From Flavobacterium sp. TAB 87 (GTDB lineage: Bacteria; Bacteroidota; Bacteroidia; Flavobacteriales; Flavobacteriaceae), in assembly GCF_001529295.1 (NCBI RefSeq), contig NZ_LLWK01000032.1, forward strand, positions 1-64,000: a stretch of 64,000 nt of DNA, in the 5' to 3' direction. Positions 62,678 to 64,000 of this stretch are shown here, in pieces. The notes below the pieces were generated by a model. That model did no database searches, was not told the origin of the DNA, and saw only the letters and a list, made by a program, of their open reading frames with translations. Each line of letters opens with the position of its first letter. Position 1 is the stretch's first letter. The translations under genes and the position numbers were made by a program.

Positions 62678-64000
62678 TTTTAACGTTTTGTATTACGATA
62701 TCATCGCACTTTGGACAATATTCATGTTCGCCATTTAAATAACCATGCACTGGACAAACACTAAAAACAGGCGTTACGGTGATGTAAGGCAACTTGAAAT
62801 TGGTCAATACTTTTTTAACAAATTGCTTGCACGCTTCTGAGGAACTTATTTTTTCATTCATATATAAATGCAAAACAGTTCCGCCAGTATAAAGACATTG
62901 TAATTTATCCTGCATTAATAAAGCTTCAAAAGGATCTTCGGTAAAATTGACTGGAATTTGAGAGCTGTTGGTGTAATAAATATTCTCTCCCTGGCCAGCT
63001 TGTAATATCTCTGGATATCTTTTTTTGTCTTCTTTAGCAAAGCGGTACGTAGTTCCTTCGGCTGGTGTGGCTTCTAGATTGTATAAATTACCTGTTTCTT
63101 CTTGGTATTCTTTCATTCTAGTTCGAATGTATTCGAGAATTTCCATCGAAAAATCGGTTCCAAAATCGGAAGTAATATCTTGAGAATCATTCGTGAAATT
63201 GCGAATCATTTCGTTCATGCCGTTAACACCAATAGTAGAAAAATGGTTTTTGAAATGAGGCAAATATCTTTTGGTATAAGGATACAAACCACGGTCGTAC
63301 ATTTCTTGAATAAATACGCGTTTTTTCTCTAAAGTCGACTGCGCCAAGTCCATTAACTTGTCTAGTTGCTGGTATAGCGCTTCTTTATCTCCTTTAAAAA
63401 GATATCCCAATCTGGCCATATTAATGGTTACTACACCAATGCTACCCGTCATTTCGGCACTTCCAAAAAGACCATTTCCTCTCTTTAATAATTCTCGCAA
63501 ATCCAGTTGCAGTCGACAACACATACTGCGCACTGCATTGGGTTTGTACGCATTGGGGTTCTCCACTTTATTTCCGCTCCCGTCTGTCAAATACTGACTT
63601 CCTATAAAGTTTTGAAAATAAGACGATCCAATTTTAGCGGTATTTTCAAAAAGCAAGTCGGTATTTTCGCCATCCCAGTCAAAATCTTCAGTGATATTTA
63701 CCGTCGGGATCGGAAAAGTAAACGGTTGGCCGTTCGCATCTCCTTCGGTCATTACTGTGTAATAGGCTTTATTAATCAAGTTCATTTCTTCTTGAAAATG
63801 CTCGTATCGCATTTCGATCAACGAGGAAACGCCGCGTTCTTTAGCTTTAGATAAAGTGATTTCGTCATTGCTATGTAAAAACAAATGTTGGTCTTTTTTT
63901 GTTGGAATCTGTTCTTTTAAATCCTCGGGAACCACCCAATCTAAAGTGATATTGGTAAATGGGGATTGTCCCCAGCGTGCGGGAACATTCAAATTATAAA
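62652..64000 (-). CDS. nrdD: Anaerobic ribonucleoside-triphosphate reductase, 5' end outside the window
   Basis: About 449 residues are visible; the frame runs on past 64000, so the beginning (ATP-cone and first barrel strands) is missing. Seen are YNLNVPARWGQSPFTNITLDW, the barrel core with FPIPTVNI, CCRLQLDL with a catalytic Cys, GSIGVVTINMARLGYL and the zinc-type end CPVHGYLNGEHEYCPKC. It stops in ETYELHN without a glycyl-radical motif, which lies in the overlapping short frame 62504-62677. Class III enzyme for anaerobic dNTP synthesis, operon with nrdG. Confidence 0.93.
   Translation of the reverse strand, partial: YNLNVPARWGQSPFTNITLDWVVPEDLKEQIPTKKDQHLFLHSNDEITLSKAKERGVSSLIEMRYEHFQEEMNLINKAYYTVMTEGDANGQPFTFPIPTVNITEDFDWDGENTDLLFENTAKIGSSYFQNFIGSQYLTDGSGNKVENPNAYKPNAVRSMCCRLQLDLRELLKRGNGLFGSAEMTGSIGVVTINMARLGYLFKGDKEALYQQLDKLMDLAQSTLEKKRVFIQEMYDRGLYPYTKRYLPHFKNHFSTIGVNGMNEMIRNFTNDSQDITSDFGTDFSMEILEYIRTRMKEYQEETGNLYNLEATPAEGTTYRFAKEDKKRYPEILQAGQGENIYYTNSSQIPVNFTEDPFEALLMQDKLQCLYTGGTVLHLYMNEKISSSEACKQFVKKVLTNFKLPYITVTPVFSVCPVHGYLNGEHEYCPKCDDIVIQNVKNETYELHN

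Noticed and set aside
63102..63854. Rightward open frames across the nrdD region
   Set aside because: Antisense shadows of nrdD, which is clearly recognised on the other strand.
1..64000. CRISPR arrays, rRNA, complete insertion sequences
   Set aside because: No regularly spaced repeats, no rRNA-like conserved blocks and no transposase with terminal inverted repeats were seen on either strand.

Overview
The window looks like chromosome of a member of the Flavobacteriaceae, most likely Flavobacterium or a close relative. The DNA is AT-rich. Promoters fit the Bacteroidota TTTG / TANNTTTG pattern. The gene set (DUF4834, YfhO, DUF5690, BatA-type vWA protein, NrdD/NrdG, a cluster-less Nth, TIGR02757) is typical of that family. 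No rRNA, tRNA or CRISPR array was found.

Layout. 1-1.8 kb is scarred DNA: a membrane-protein gene in a cassette-like frame with an attC-like inverted repeat, then a broken serine recombinase. 1.9-11 kb holds small secreted and stress proteins (YedK/SRAP, YflT-like, DUF892, DUF2158), a seven-PAS histidine kinase with its single-domain response regulator, and a 41-codon stump of ku fused tail-to-tail with a truncated TPR gene. At 11.66-11.98 kb lies an orphan NHLP-type RiPP precursor with a GG cleavage site.

12.4-22.1 kb is a likely acquired block for phosphonate use, bounded by copies of one repeat that carries a T-arm-like motif. It has a TonB-dependent receptor broken by one frameshift, a DUF5690 transporter, a TIGR03364-type flavin oxidoreductase, a TIGR03351-type phosphonatase-like HAD hydrolase, a lipoprotein joining an NPP-like phosphoesterase to a LamG domain, and an XRE-cupin regulator. 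The simplest reading is release of a phosphonate at the cell surface, uptake, oxidation to an aldehyde, then C-P cleavage.

22.2-34 kb carries remnants (F5/8C-like and DUF305 fragments) and a stress and repair set: PRC-barrel pair, STAS-like protein, DEAD helicase, GSP26-like flavin protein, DUF72, Nei-like glycosylase and a second DUF892 protein. 34-50 kb is mostly core metabolism and repair: lactonase, BatA-like protein, a dihydroorotase homologue lacking its metal HxH, esterase, MBL hydrolase, thiol peroxidase, Nth, TPR protein, an ECF sigma factor with a 47-codon follower gene, and UvrA. 50-57.4 kb holds an MscS channel and a leftward surface-polysaccharide operon (DUF4834, YfhO, GT4, flippase). 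57.5-64 kb has an outer-membrane protein, a GNAT-like protein, a lipoprotein, an alpha-oxoamine synthase (sphingolipid or sulfonolipid type) and anaerobic ribonucleotide reductase, whose glycyl-radical segment sits in a separate overlapping short frame.

Most promising observations: the orphan RiPP precursor, the detached NrdD glycyl-radical reading frame, the phosphonate block with its boundary repeats, and the ku/TPR deletion junction. Several breaks are one-base indels in or near A-runs, so sequencing error must be excluded first.
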